Assembly: GCF_032050975.1 (NCBI RefSeq)
Contig: NZ_CP116967.1
Span: 2,043,001 to 2,107,000, forward strand
Reading direction: 5' to 3'
DNA length: 64,000 bases
Origin: Candidatus Nitrospira allomarina
GTDB lineage: Bacteria; Nitrospirota; Nitrospiria; Nitrospirales; UBA8639
In this document: positions 27,386 through 36,905 of the stretch, piece by piece
Numbering within the stretch: the first letter of the stretch is position 1
Layout of the letters: the number at the start of each line of letters is the position of its first letter
Notes under the pieces: generated by a model
What the model saw: only the letters and a program-made list of their open reading frames with translations
Told to the model about the DNA's origin: nothing
The model's database searches: none
Position numbers and translations under genes: made by a program

Positions 27386-28142
27386 GCTGAGGGGTCCCTT
27401 TCTTCTGGACTCGCTTGATGATGCGTCTGGGTTGAGGAGTGACGTGAGCCAGGCATGTCGATGGCAATGACTGAATGAGGCGTGCCATCATGGATGTAAT
27501 GAGAGTGTTCAGGATCTCGGGGGATTGCCTGGCATCCAATTTTTGAATGCGTTGGGGGTGCTGTTTAGCGAGGGCGATGAAGCCTCGACGTACTCGTTGA
27601 TGGAAATCCAAGGATTCCTGGTCAAGCCGATTTTGGTGTCGGGCCTGTTGTCGCCTCGTTAACCCTTCCTGGGTCGGGAGATCGAGTAAAAACGTGAGGT
27701 GTGGAGTCAGTCCTTCCGTGGCGAATTGATGGAAATGCTTGAGAAAGGTGATATCACGGTGTCGTCCGTATCCCTGGTAGGCCAGAGTTGAGTCAAAAAA
27801 CCGGTCACACAGCACAATCATGCCTTTTAGCAGGGCTGGCCGAATCACATGAGCCACATGTTGGGACCGGGCAGCAAAAATTAGAGCTGTTTCGCATTCT
27901 GGAGTAATGATTTCCTTATTGGATTTCGTGTGTGAGTGGGAAAGCAGAAGGCGACGAATGGCCTCAGACAATGGAGTTCCTCCAGGCTCACGGGTTTCTA
28001 ATACCTGATAGCCCTGAGCTCGTAGTGCTCGTGCCAATCGGTGGCATTGTGTGGTCTTTCCAGAGCCTTCTGTGCCTTCGAAGGTGATAAATAACCCTGA
28101 AGACAGGCCCTGTTTTCCCGTTGCGTAGTTTCTCGGTTTCAT
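27345..28142 (-). CDS. tmk: Thymidylate kinase
   Basis: 265 residues. It phosphorylates dTMP to dTDP. The P-loop GTEGSGKT is at 23-30, ETREPGGTPLSEAIR follows, and the DRF motif (CDRFFDSTLAYQGYG) is near 113. The usual length is near 210, so this protein has about 45 extra C-terminal residues, rich in R, P and S, that overlap the start of holB out of frame. The extension may be dispensable. The gene is divergent from the DUF502 gene. Confidence 0.95.
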   Translation of the reverse strand: MKPRNYATGKQGLSSGLFITFEGTEGSGKTTQCHRLARALRAQGYQVLETREPGGTPLSEAIRRLLLSHSHTKSNKEIITPECETALIFAARSQHVAHVIRPALLKGMIVLCDRFFDSTLAYQGYGRHRDITFLKHFHQFATEGLTPHLTFLLDLPTQEGLTRRQQARHQNRLDQESLDFHQRVRRGFIALAKQHPQRIQKLDARQSPEILNTLITSMMARLIQSLPSTCLAHVTPQPRRIIKRVQKKGTPQHGVSRSRRASTPN

Positions 28143-28197
28143 GGAAATTTAACCTGAACGATCCTAGTCTAAGTCATTGAAATTCGCAAGAAAAGTC

Positions 28198-28226
28198 TTG
28201 CAGGAGTCCCATCCTGATTGTAAGAT
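28198..28226 (+). promoter_or_regulatory. Candidate sigma-70-type promoter
   Basis: TTGCAG (28198-28203), 17-base spacer, TAAGAT (28221-28226), about 80 bases before the DUF502 gene in the tmk/DUF502 divergent gap. It could drive DUF502-glmU-glmS. The match is partial. Confidence 0.35.
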
Positions 28227-28307
28227 GCGGTAGTATTACGGTGACTTCCTACCTCTCCCGTATAGACCGTGCCTGCTCTATAGGGCGGGTATAAGGCGGA
28301 TTTTCTC

Positions 28308-28985
28308 ATGAATACCCTGCGCGCCTCTCTCAGACGTTATTTTTTGACAGGCCTGTTGGTAATTACCCCAATTTGGGGAACGATCCTGATTTTAAAAACT
28401 CTGTTTGTGACAGTGGATAGTATCCTTGGGACGGCATTAGCGGACCTGGTGTTGCCGGATTATTACTTCCCCGGTCTGGGGATTTTGGCATTATTGCTGT
28501 TGATTTTTTCAGCCGGGGTCTTTGCCACAAATTTTTTGGGAAAACGATTGGTCGTCCGGTGGGAAGAAATTTTAGATCGCGTCCCGATTGTACGTGGTAT
28601 TTATGCCACATTGAAGTCGATGATGGACATCTTATCATTCAAACAACGGGAAAAATATAACAAAGTGGTGATGATTCAATTTCCAAAAGAGGGAAACTAT
28701 TGTTTGTCGTTTGTTACGGGGGAAACCAGAAAGGAAATTCAGAATCTGGCTCCGGAGCCTCTGGTCCATGTGTTTGTCCCCACATCTCCGAATCCAACCT
28801 CTGGCTATTTTCTCCTGGTTCCCGAGAGTGAAATTATTCCTGTGGATATGGGAGTTGAGGAAGCCATGAAGCTGATTGTTTCAGGAGGGTTCTATTCTCC
28901 TCCGGATAAATCCTCTAGCATTGAAATTGCAAAAAAACGGGATAGAATGACTCTCAAGGACTCACCAAAAGTACAAACCCCATGA
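28308..28985 (+). CDS. DUF502 family membrane protein
   Basis: 225 residues. Two membrane helices (about 12-32 and 55-78) are followed by a soluble domain with VPIVRGIYATLKSMMD and FVPTSPNPTSGYFLLVP, which are DUF502 hallmarks. The function of the family is unsettled. It sits 22 bases before glmU, so it probably belongs to the envelope-precursor operon. Confidence 0.9.
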   Translation: MNTLRASLRRYFLTGLLVITPIWGTILILKTLFVTVDSILGTALADLVLPDYYFPGLGILALLLLIFSAGVFATNFLGKRLVVRWEEILDRVPIVRGIYATLKSMMDILSFKQREKYNKVVMIQFPKEGNYCLSFVTGETRKEIQNLAPEPLVHVFVPTSPNPTSGYFLLVPESEIIPVDMGVEEAMKLIVSGGFYSPPDKSSSIEIAKKRDRMTLKDSPKVQTP

Positions 28986-29007
28986 GAAGAGACATTTAAC
29001 AAAGGGT

Positions 29008-30516
29008 ATGACAGGCATAATGAGTGGTAAAAATAGCACTGCCGCCATGATTCTGGCTGCGGGACAAGGAACCCGGATGAAATCGGCTTTGCCCAAAGTC
29101 TTGCATCGTGTGGCCGGTCGTCCCATGCTGTGGTATGCCGCGAACTTAGCTAGGCAAGTGACCACCCAGACCGTTGCCATTGTGGTTGGCCACGGATCGG
29201 AAAAGGTCCAGGCCTATCTCGAACAAGAAAAGGCTAATTTTGAGCCGTTTGAAGTGGTGATCCAGGAGAAACAATTGGGGACGGGGCATGCCGTTCAACA
29301 GGCGTATCCAGTCTGTACCAGGAACGACGCCAAGCAGGCCGACCAATTCTTAATTCTCAATGGCGATTCCCCCTTATTAACGCAGGCCACTTTGACTTCT
29401 CTGGTTGATTATCATCAATCTGAAAAAGCCGGCCTGACAATCTTAACGACGGTCATTCCGGAATCACATGGATACGGGCGGGTGGTTCGCGGGCCATCCG
29501 GCGAAATCCGACGTGTTGTCGAGGATCAAGATTGCTCAGCAGAAGAACGAAGTATTCCGGAAATTAATGTTGGAACGTATGTCGTGGATGGCAACTTCCT
29601 TGGAAAGGCACTGAGCCAATTGCGTCCGCAAAATGCCCAAGGGGAATATTACATCACCGATATTATTGGAATGGCTGTCCAGCAAGGCCTGAAAGTTGTG
29701 GCATGGATAACCAATGATCATTTGGAGACGACTGGGATTAACACAAGAGAACAACTGGCTTTAGCCGAAAAAGAAATGCGACGACGAATTTGCCAGCGTC
29801 TCATGTTGTCAGGTGTCACCATGCTGGATCCGGAGCGTGTGATCATTGACGATGGAGTCGAGGTCGGAAGGGACACCAGCCTGTATCCCGGAGTCATTCT
29901 TGAAGGCCGGACCGTCATTGGAGCCAATTGCGTTATTCACGGGAATTCGAGGCTGAACAATTGCCGGGTCGGCAATAATGTCCTCATTCAGGATTCGTGC
30001 GTCTTGCTGGAAGCCAAAATAGAAGAGGGTGCGGTCATCGGACCCTTTGCGCATTTGCGTCCGGGGAGCCATATTCATCGAAAAGGCAAGGTTGGTAATT
30101 TTGTGGAATTGAAACAGACGGAAGTGGGAGAAGGGTCTAAGGTCAATCATTTGAGTTATCTCGGAGATACCATGATTGGCAGGAATGTGAATATCGGCGC
30201 CGGGACCATTACCTGCAACTACGATGGATTTCGAAAGGCACGGACACAGATTGAGGACAATGTCTTTATTGGGAGTGATGTGCAATTAATTGCCCCGGTG
30301 ACGATAGGGGAAGGGGCGTTGATTGCGGCAGGGACCACCGTCACGAAAAATGTTCCGCCCAATGCATTGGGCATTTCTCGAGTCGCGCAAGTCAATAAAG
30401 AAGGTACGGCGGCGAAACGGCGAGAAATTCTGGCTTCTTCCTCAGAAAAGGAACATGGTGACCCGGCAGAGCCGTCATTCCGACCGAACCCTCAGGAACA
30501 AAAAGGCCCTGTCTAG
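29008..30516 (+). CDS. glmU: Bifunctional GlcN-1-P acetyltransferase / GlcNAc-1-P uridylyltransferase
   Basis: 502 residues. N-terminal uridylyltransferase with ILAAGQGTRMKS (about 14-25) and LPKVLHRVAGRPM; C-terminal left-handed beta helix with hexapeptide repeats (about 260-460; NFVELKQTEVGEGSKVNHL, GAGTITCNYDG). It makes UDP-GlcNAc for peptidoglycan and lipopolysaccharide. It is about 40 residues longer than usual because of a polar C-terminal tail. ATG 29008 or ATG 29020 could be the start. Confidence 0.96.
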   Translation: MTGIMSGKNSTAAMILAAGQGTRMKSALPKVLHRVAGRPMLWYAANLARQVTTQTVAIVVGHGSEKVQAYLEQEKANFEPFEVVIQEKQLGTGHAVQQAYPVCTRNDAKQADQFLILNGDSPLLTQATLTSLVDYHQSEKAGLTILTTVIPESHGYGRVVRGPSGEIRRVVEDQDCSAEERSIPEINVGTYVVDGNFLGKALSQLRPQNAQGEYYITDIIGMAVQQGLKVVAWITNDHLETTGINTREQLALAEKEMRRRICQRLMLSGVTMLDPERVIIDDGVEVGRDTSLYPGVILEGRTVIGANCVIHGNSRLNNCRVGNNVLIQDSCVLLEAKIEEGAVIGPFAHLRPGSHIHRKGKVGNFVELKQTEVGEGSKVNHLSYLGDTMIGRNVNIGAGTITCNYDGFRKARTQIEDNVFIGSDVQLIAPVTIGEGALIAAGTTVTKNVPPNALGISRVAQVNKEGTAAKRREILASSSEKEHGDPAEPSFRPNPQEQKGPV

Positions 30517-30647
30517 TGGCCAATTTGATGAACGAAGACGAGCGAAATCTGGCCTGGCTCATGTGTTTTCATCCAGGCTGATCGATACCATCCCGATCTT
30601 TCCAATACCATTTGGAAAAAATGATGCGGTGTAAGGAGCGTTAAAGT

Positions 30648-32477
30648 ATGTGTGGAATCATCGGATATGTTGGAGGTGAATCAGCGACCCCTATTTTAGT
30701 GGCCGGGCTACAACGGCTGGAATATCGAGGCTACGACTCCGCCGGGATTGCGATTCAACATAATGGAGAGTTGAAAATTCGAAGGACGGTGGGCAAGCTC
30801 ACCAATCTTCAGGCCGTTTTGCAAAACGGGGCTGTGGCTGGAACAATAGGAATCGGTCATACGCGTTGGGCCACGCATGGTCGGCCATCTGAACAAAATG
30901 CCCATCCTCACCGTTCGGGAGAGATTGTTCTCGTCCATAACGGAATCATTGAAAATTTTCTTGATCTTCGCCATCGATTGGAATTAGAAGGCTATCGGTT
31001 TGAGTCTGAAACCGACACCGAGGTGATTGCGCACCTCTTGTCCTCGCTCACGATAAAAGGGCATGGGCTTCAAGAGGCAGTCAGATTAATTGCCAATGAG
31101 CTCAATGGGAGTTATGCCATTGCCGTAATGTCGCTGGCTGAACCGGGACGCATCGTCGTCAGTCGTTCAGGGTGTCCCCTGGTGATTGGTCAGAATGGAA
31201 AAGGAGCCTTTTTGGCCTCTGATGTCACGCCTCTCCTAGCCCATATTCGGGAGGTGGTGTTTCTCGAAGACGGAGATGTGGGCATTTTAGAAGACTCCGG
31301 TATCACTATTTTTGATTCCGATGGCCAACCGAAAAGCTTCAACCCTGTTACCATTGATTGGGATGCTGAGGCGGCTGAAAAGGGGGGCTATCCGGATTTC
31401 ATGATGAAGGAAATTCACGAACAGCCACAAGTGATCATGGATACGCTTCGGGGCCGGTTTCAATATGAAACGGGCGAAGCGGATCTTCCGGATTTGGCCA
31501 TGACTGACGAGGAGTTGCTTAACGCCAGGCGAATCTGGATCGTGGCGTGTGGGACGTCTTGGCACTCAGGGCTCGTCGGGAAATATTTATTTGAAGAAAT
31601 GATTCGACGCCCCGTTCAGGTGGATATTGGTTCAGAGTTCCGGTACCGGGAGCCTATGATTCAAAAGGACGATTTGTTTATTGCCATTTCACAATCAGGC
31701 GAGACGGCGGACACATTGGCGGCTGCACGGGAAGCCAAGCACCGAGGAGCCCGAGTCCTGGCGATTGTGAATGTGGTGGGAAGTACGCTGGCTCGCGAAG
31801 CCGATGGGGTGATTTATACGAGATGTGGTCCTGAGATTAGTGTGGCTTCCACGAAAGCTTTTACCGGGCAGGTGATTGCCCTCTATCTCTTGGCCTTGCA
31901 TGTGGGACGAGTGCGTCGCACGTTAAGTCCGGAGGAAGGGCGATGGTGGTTGGATCATTTTCTCAAGCTTCCCGGCCAAGTCGAGCATATTCTCAAGCAG
32001 GAAGCGTCGATCCAAGCGATTGCCCAGCGGTATTATCAAAAACGAAATTTTTTGTATTTGGGACGGGGGATTAACTATCCCATTGCCCTGGAAGGTGCCT
32101 TGAAACTCAAAGAAATCTCTTATATCCATGCCGAGGGATATGCGGCGGGGGAGATGAAACATGGTCCCATTGCATTGATTGATGAGGACATGCCTGTGGT
32201 TGTACTATCGCCGAAAGATCGGCTCTACGAAAAGTCTGTCAGTAATCTGATGGAAGTGCGCGCCAGGAGTGCCCCCGTGATTGCATTTGTGACCGAAGGG
32301 GATCATGCCTTGGATCAGGTTGCCGATCACGTGTTCGCGATTCCTGCTGTCCATGCCCTCTTGACCCCGATTCTATTTACCGTCGGCCTTCAACTGCTGG
32401 CCTATCATATTGCGGTGTTGCGAGGGGTAGATATTGACCGTCCGAGGAATCTTGCCAAGAGTGTGACGGTTGAGTAA
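30648..32477 (+). CDS. glmS: Glutamine-fructose-6-phosphate aminotransferase (isomerizing)
   Basis: 609 residues. The N-terminal nucleophile is Cys2 (MCGIIGYVG). The glutaminase domain covers about 1-220. Two SIS domains (about 285-420 and 455-600) hold the sugar (CGTSWHSG, SQSGETADT, STKAFTGQ) and the C-terminus ends DRPRNLAKSVTVE, as usual. It makes glucosamine-6-phosphate, the entry step to UDP-GlcNAc, just upstream of the GlmU reaction. I found no clear glmS ribozyme in the 131-base gap before it. Confidence 0.97.
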   Translation: MCGIIGYVGGESATPILVAGLQRLEYRGYDSAGIAIQHNGELKIRRTVGKLTNLQAVLQNGAVAGTIGIGHTRWATHGRPSEQNAHPHRSGEIVLVHNGIIENFLDLRHRLELEGYRFESETDTEVIAHLLSSLTIKGHGLQEAVRLIANELNGSYAIAVMSLAEPGRIVVSRSGCPLVIGQNGKGAFLASDVTPLLAHIREVVFLEDGDVGILEDSGITIFDSDGQPKSFNPVTIDWDAEAAEKGGYPDFMMKEIHEQPQVIMDTLRGRFQYETGEADLPDLAMTDEELLNARRIWIVACGTSWHSGLVGKYLFEEMIRRPVQVDIGSEFRYREPMIQKDDLFIAISQSGETADTLAAAREAKHRGARVLAIVNVVGSTLAREADGVIYTRCGPEISVASTKAFTGQVIALYLLALHVGRVRRTLSPEEGRWWLDHFLKLPGQVEHILKQEASIQAIAQRYYQKRNFLYLGRGINYPIALEGALKLKEISYIHAEGYAAGEMKHGPIALIDEDMPVVVLSPKDRLYEKSVSNLMEVRARSAPVIAFVTEGDHALDQVADHVFAIPAVHALLTPILFTVGLQLLAYHIAVLRGVDIDRPRNLAKSVTVE

Positions 32478-32553
32478 GGCGTCCTTCAGACTTCCCACCA
32501 GAGTCTTTCCTGCTTGGTTCTCACGGCTTCTATCACGTGGAGAGTATTGAATC

Positions 32554-33648
32554 ATGGAGACCATGATTGTGACCGGAGGCGCTGGTTTTATTGGCGCCAA
32601 TTTTGTCCGGATGGCCCTTCAAAGGACCGAGGCACGAATTGTCGTTGTGGACAAATTGACGTATGCGGGTCATCGAGAAAATCTTGATGGATTGTGGGAC
32701 CATCCTCGTCTTGTGTTTATCCAGGCAGATATTGCCGATGCGGGTGAGATGACCAGGATTATGGGTTCATTTTCTCCCAGGTGGTTACTGAATTTTGCCG
32801 CTGAATCGCATGTGGACCGGTCTATTGACGACCCCTATCCCTTTATTCATACCAATGTCACGGGTACCCTGGTCTTATTAGACGTGGTCCGGCGATTTCT
32901 GAATCAGGGACATCCTGATCATCGCCAACGTTTTCGGTTCCTGCATGTTTCAACTGATGAAGTATATGGGACGTTGGGGCCGACAGGGTTGTTCTCCGAA
33001 GAGACCCCTTATGCCCCCAATTCACCCTATGCGGCGTCGAAAGCCAGCGCCGATCATTTGGTGCGGGCTTTTCATCACACGTATGGTCTTCCAATCCTGA
33101 TGACTAATTGTTCCAATAACTATGGGCCTTATCAATTTCCCGAAAAGCTTATTCCTCTCATGGTCCTGAATGCCTTGGAAGGGAAGCCTCTTCCGATTTA
33201 TGGGAACGGGCAGAATATACGGGACTGGTTGTTTGTGGAAGACCATTGTGAAGGCCTACTCCTGGTCCTTCAGGAAGGAACGCCTGGAGAAAAATATAAC
33301 CTGGGCGGGCGATCGGAACGATCGAACCTTGATGTCGTGGACGCCCTATGCCGGATCTTGGAAGAGGTCGCCCCGGGTGGTTCCAATCCTTTTCTGTCTC
33401 AACGGGGTATCACACGATACGCAGACCTGAAAGTATTTGTGGCTGACCGTCCCGGGCATGATTTTCGTTATGGCATTGATACCACCAAAGTTCACTCGCA
33501 ATTGGGGTGGAGCCCACGCCACTCTTTCGAGTCTGGGTTGCAGCAGACGATTGAATGGTATGCTGCCAATCGTCAATGGTGTCACGCTGTGACCACGAAC
33601 TCCTATCAACGGGAACGACTCGGGTTAGCCTCTGTCCCATCGATATAG
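32554..33648 (+). CDS. rfbB: dTDP-glucose 4,6-dehydratase
   Basis: 364 residues, extended SDR. The NAD loop TGGAGFIG is at 7-14, the active-site triad has STDEVYG and Y159-x3-K163 (SPYAASK). It makes dTDP-4-keto-6-deoxyglucose in dTDP-rhamnose synthesis. GTGGAGAG (32537-32544) is the ribosome site for ATG 32554. It is the first of four rfb genes, in the order B, A, C, D. Confidence 0.96.
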   Translation: METMIVTGGAGFIGANFVRMALQRTEARIVVVDKLTYAGHRENLDGLWDHPRLVFIQADIADAGEMTRIMGSFSPRWLLNFAAESHVDRSIDDPYPFIHTNVTGTLVLLDVVRRFLNQGHPDHRQRFRFLHVSTDEVYGTLGPTGLFSEETPYAPNSPYAASKASADHLVRAFHHTYGLPILMTNCSNNYGPYQFPEKLIPLMVLNALEGKPLPIYGNGQNIRDWLFVEDHCEGLLLVLQEGTPGEKYNLGGRSERSNLDVVDALCRILEEVAPGGSNPFLSQRGITRYADLKVFVADRPGHDFRYGIDTTKVHSQLGWSPRHSFESGLQQTIEWYAANRQWCHAVTTNSYQRERLGLASVPSI

Positions 33649-33720
33649 GTGTGGAAACGTTCTCTTTTTTTGGCAAGGTAACATGAGAATGATAAAGATA
33701 TTGGGATGCAAAGGGATACG

Positions 33721-34596
33721 ATGAAGGGAATCATCCTAGCGGGTGGGTCGGGAACCCGACTCTATCCCTTAACCCACGCCGTCAGCAAACAACTCATGCC
33801 GGTTTTTGATAAACCGATGATCTATTATCCATTGTCGACTCTCATGCTGGCTGGAATCCGGGATATTTTGGTGATCACCACTCCGCATGAGCAGGAAGGG
33901 TTCGTCCGGTTGTTAGGTGATGGCAGTCATCTCGGGTTAACGATCTGCTACCAAGTGCAACCCCGTCCCGAAGGCATTGCGCAAGCCTTTGTGATTGGGC
34001 GTGAGTTTATTGGAAAGGATCGGGTGGCGCTCATTCTTGGGGATAATATTTTCTATGGGCATGGGCTGTCTCGCTATCTTCAGGAAGCGGCCTCTCAGGT
34101 CACAGGGGCTCAAGTTTTTGCCTACCAGGTACGGGATCCCGAACGATACGGTGTGGTGACCTTTAATGATCACGGCCAAGCCACCAGCCTGGAGGAAAAG
34201 CCCTCCTGTCCCAAGTCGCCCTATGCCGTAACCGGGTTATATTTTTATGACAATCGGGTCGTGAGTATCGCCGATTCTCTCAAGCCTTCGGCAAGAAATG
34301 AACTAGAAATTACGGATGTGAATAGAACCTATTTAGAAGCCGGATCGCTACAGGTGGGGGTGCTTGGGCGTGGCATTGCCTGGCTGGATACGGGGACTCA
34401 CGAATCTCTCATGCAAGCCGCCCATTATATTCAAGTTTTACAAGAACGACAGGGCCTGATGGTTTCCTGTCCGGAAGAAATCGCATACAAAATGGGGTAC
34501 ATTCAGGCAGGTGACGTGTTCCGTTTAGCCACGAAAATGAAAGACAACGGGTACGGACAATACTTGTTGCATTTGGTCAATCAGCGGCAGGAGTAA
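33721..34596 (+). CDS. rfbA: Glucose-1-phosphate thymidylyltransferase
   Basis: 291 residues from ATG 33721, with AAAGGG five bases before it; an in-frame ATG at 33706 would add five residues and lacks a site. [16 protein letters not shown] and [15 protein letters not shown] are the family signatures; [10 protein letters not shown] supplies a metal-binding aspartate. It makes dTDP-glucose from glucose-1-phosphate and dTTP. The length matches the short RmlA type. Confidence 0.96.
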   Translation: MKGIILAGGSGTRLYPLTHAVSKQLMPVFDKPMIYYPLSTLMLAGIRDILVITTPHEQEGFVRLLGDGSHLGLTICYQVQPRPEGIAQAFVIGREFIGKDRVALILGDNIFYGHGLSRYLQEAASQVTGAQVFAYQVRDPERYGVVTFNDHGQATSLEEKPSCPKSPYAVTGLYFYDNRVVSIADSLKPSARNELEITDVNRTYLEAGSLQVGVLGRGIAWLDTGTHESLMQAAHYIQVLQERQGLMVSCPEEIAYKMGYIQAGDVFRLATKMKDNGYGQYLLHLVNQRQE

Positions 34597-34602
34597 CCGG
34601 TT

Positions 34603-35157
34603 ATGAAATTTCTCCCAACCCGGCTCCCGGAGGTTCTGATTGTGGAGCCAGATGTGTACCGGGACCAACGCGGATGGTTTTTAGAAACGTATCATATACA
34701 CAAGTATCAGGAGGCAGGGATTCTGCCTCCATTTGTCCAGGATAATTGCTCATCGTCGGTTCTCGGGACCCTTCGTGGGCTCCATTTTCAAATGACTTCT
34801 CCACAAGGGAAGCTCATTCGAGTGATCCGTGGGGAAATTTTTGATGTCGCAGTCGACATTCGAAAGGGGTCTCCGACCTTTGCCTCATGGGTGGGGGTGA
34901 CCTTATCGGCAGAGGATTTCAGACAAATTTATGTTCCCATGGGGTTTGCCCATGGATTTTGTGTTCTCAGCGAAGTGGCGGAAGTCGAGTATAAATGTAC
35001 GGATGTCTACGCCCCTGGCGGTGAAGTGACCATTCGATGGAATGATCCCCGTATTGGCATTCAATGGCCGATCGAACAGCCACTTCTCTCTGCAAAGGAT
35101 GCTGCCGGGCAGGGACTTGACGAACTGTCCGACCAGCTTCCGGATTATCAACCATGA
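34603..35157 (+). CDS. rfbC: dTDP-4-dehydrorhamnose 3,5-epimerase
   Basis: 184 residues, cupin fold. The catalytic-base histidine is H61 in [26 protein letters not shown] and [15 protein letters not shown] are family signatures. CAGGAG near 34588 serves as the ribosome site. It inverts C3 and C5 of the keto sugar. The stop overlaps the rfbD start (ATGA at 35154-35157). Confidence 0.96.
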   Translation: MKFLPTRLPEVLIVEPDVYRDQRGWFLETYHIHKYQEAGILPPFVQDNCSSSVLGTLRGLHFQMTSPQGKLIRVIRGEIFDVAVDIRKGSPTFASWVGVTLSAEDFRQIYVPMGFAHGFCVLSEVAEVEYKCTDVYAPGGEVTIRWNDPRIGIQWPIEQPLLSAKDAAGQGLDELSDQLPDYQP

Positions 35158-35990
35158 GGCAGAGTCGAATTTTAATCACAGGGGCTCAAGGGCAATTAGG
35201 GCAGGCGCTCCAACGGCAATATGCCGACCACGAGGTCACGGCCTGGGACCTCCAGGATTTGGATATCACACAGTTCGAGGAAGTCAGGAAAGCCCTTGAT
35301 CAACTCCGACCACACATCGTCATCAATGCGGCCGCATTTACGCAGGTGGACGAAGCAGAAGTTAAGCAGGATGCCGCATACCGGGGCAATGCCCTGGGCC
35401 CAAGAAATCTTGCCGTGGTGACGAATGACTTGGGAATGACTCTTATTCATTTTTCCACCGATTATGTGTTTGATGGTCGGCAGAATCGGCCCTATCATGA
35501 ATTTGATCGTACGAATCCTTTAGGCGTCTATGGGCATAGTAAATTAGCCGGTGAAGAGGCTGTGCGGGTCGCGAACCCACGACATTATATTGTGCGGACA
35601 GCTTGGCTATACCACACTGTAGGGAAGAACTTCCCCAGTACGATTTGTCGAATGGCGGGCCGAGAGGTCGTGAAAGTCGTCAGCGACCAGTATGGGTCAC
35701 CGACCTTTGCCCCTCATCTTGCCCAGGCGGTATTCCAATTGGGTGAGACCGATGCGTTTGGGACCTATCATATGGCCGGTACCGGCGGAACGAGTTGGTA
35801 TGAATTGGCCCAAACACTCTATCAGGCGTTGGATATTCAAACCTCGGTTGTGCCGATAGCGACTGCTCAATTTCCTCGCCCGGCCCGGCGGCCATCCTAT
35901 GCGGTGCTGACTTCTTTACAGGACCCTTTGATTAAGTTACCGCCCTGGGAAGAGGGCGTTCGCGATTTTGCCAGTCAGTGGAAAGGCTAG
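35154..35990 (+). CDS. rfbD: dTDP-4-dehydrorhamnose reductase
   Basis: 278 residues, SDR. The dinucleotide loop is [12 protein letters not shown] near residue 7, STDYVFDG is present and the catalytic pair is Y126-x3-K130 (YGHSK). It makes dTDP-L-rhamnose, the last step, and completes the rfb set. Translation is coupled to rfbC by a four-base overlap. Confidence 0.95.
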   Translation: MRQSRILITGAQGQLGQALQRQYADHEVTAWDLQDLDITQFEEVRKALDQLRPHIVINAAAFTQVDEAEVKQDAAYRGNALGPRNLAVVTNDLGMTLIHFSTDYVFDGRQNRPYHEFDRTNPLGVYGHSKLAGEEAVRVANPRHYIVRTAWLYHTVGKNFPSTICRMAGREVVKVVSDQYGSPTFAPHLAQAVFQLGETDAFGTYHMAGTGGTSWYELAQTLYQALDIQTSVVPIATAQFPRPARRPSYAVLTSLQDPLIKLPPWEEGVRDFASQWKG

Positions 35991-36058
35991 GGGTCGTCAT
36001 TCGTTCTGTGAATCATCTTTTCCCTGATCATCAGCTATCAGAAAGGCATTCCTAAACG

Positions 36059-36868
36059 ATGGGTTACATCGAGGCGGTGGTGCTTGCGGTCATTCAAGGA
36101 CTCACGGAATTCCTTCCGGTATCCTCATCCGGACATTTAGTTCTGGCTCAACACTGGTTTGGTCATTTTAGTGAGACCAATTTGTTGTATGACATCATGT
36201 TGCATCTCGCGACGGTGACTGCGATCCTGGTGTATTTCCGTCAGGATCTCCTCACCTTGGGTTTGGGTTATGTTGGATGGACAACAACCCAAGGCAGCCT
36301 GTTTCAAGGATTTGAGCGACGCACCATTCATTATGTTCTGATCGCGTCGATCCCTACGGCGATCATTGGATTAGGTATTCGATCGATCGGTCTTGAAACG
36401 CTGGTTCAGCCCTCCATCGTGGCTGTGATGTTGTTGGTTACCGGTGTGATTCTCTGGTTGGGGCACGGGAGAAGTCGTGCCAGGGGTATTCAGGACATGA
36501 GCATTCGGGATGCCCTGGCGATTGGCATGGTACAAGGTGTGGCGGTCTTTCCCGGGATTTCCCGGTCCGGATCAACCATAGCCAGCGGAGTGTTGTTGGG
36601 GTTGGATCGGGAATTATCGGCCCGGTTTTCTCTTCTGATTTCCATGCCTGCTATTGTGGGGGCAACGATCCTAGAAATTGGGAAAGGAATGGATCAGATT
36701 CATGACCCGATAGGCGTTTATCTCGTCGGAATGGTCGTCGCGGCTTTGGTGGGGTATGGATCTATTTCGTTGATTATTAAACTCGTTAGACAGGATCACT
36801 TCCATTTATTCGCTTATTATCTGTGGCCACTCGGAATAAGCATCCTTCTTTGGGATTCTTTGAAATAG
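36059..36868 (+). CDS. uppP: Undecaprenyl-diphosphatase
   Basis: 269 residues, seven or eight membrane helices. Both catalytic motifs are intact: GLTEFLPVSSSGH (about 14-26) and PGISRSGST (near 165). It dephosphorylates undecaprenyl diphosphate to recycle the lipid carrier used by peptidoglycan and by the polysaccharide cluster. It follows rfbD by 68 bases and probably shares the transcript. It converges on the malic enzyme gene. Confidence 0.96.
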   Translation: MGYIEAVVLAVIQGLTEFLPVSSSGHLVLAQHWFGHFSETNLLYDIMLHLATVTAILVYFRQDLLTLGLGYVGWTTTQGSLFQGFERRTIHYVLIASIPTAIIGLGIRSIGLETLVQPSIVAVMLLVTGVILWLGHGRSRARGIQDMSIRDALAIGMVQGVAVFPGISRSGSTIASGVLLGLDRELSARFSLLISMPAIVGATILEIGKGMDQIHDPIGVYLVGMVVAALVGYGSISLIIKLVRQDHFHLFAYYLWPLGISILLWDSLK

Positions 36869-36905
36869 ATCCTGCTGTCTCCTTACCCTCTGTCATTCGC
36901 TGTGC

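Noticed and set aside
30323-30634. 103-codon frame overlapping the end of glmU
   Set aside because: It is out of frame within glmU and is a composition by-product.
30517-30647. Search for a glmS ribozyme before glmS
   Set aside because: The gap is 131 bases and I see no conserved ribozyme core; glmS ribozymes are mostly known from Gram-positive bacteria.
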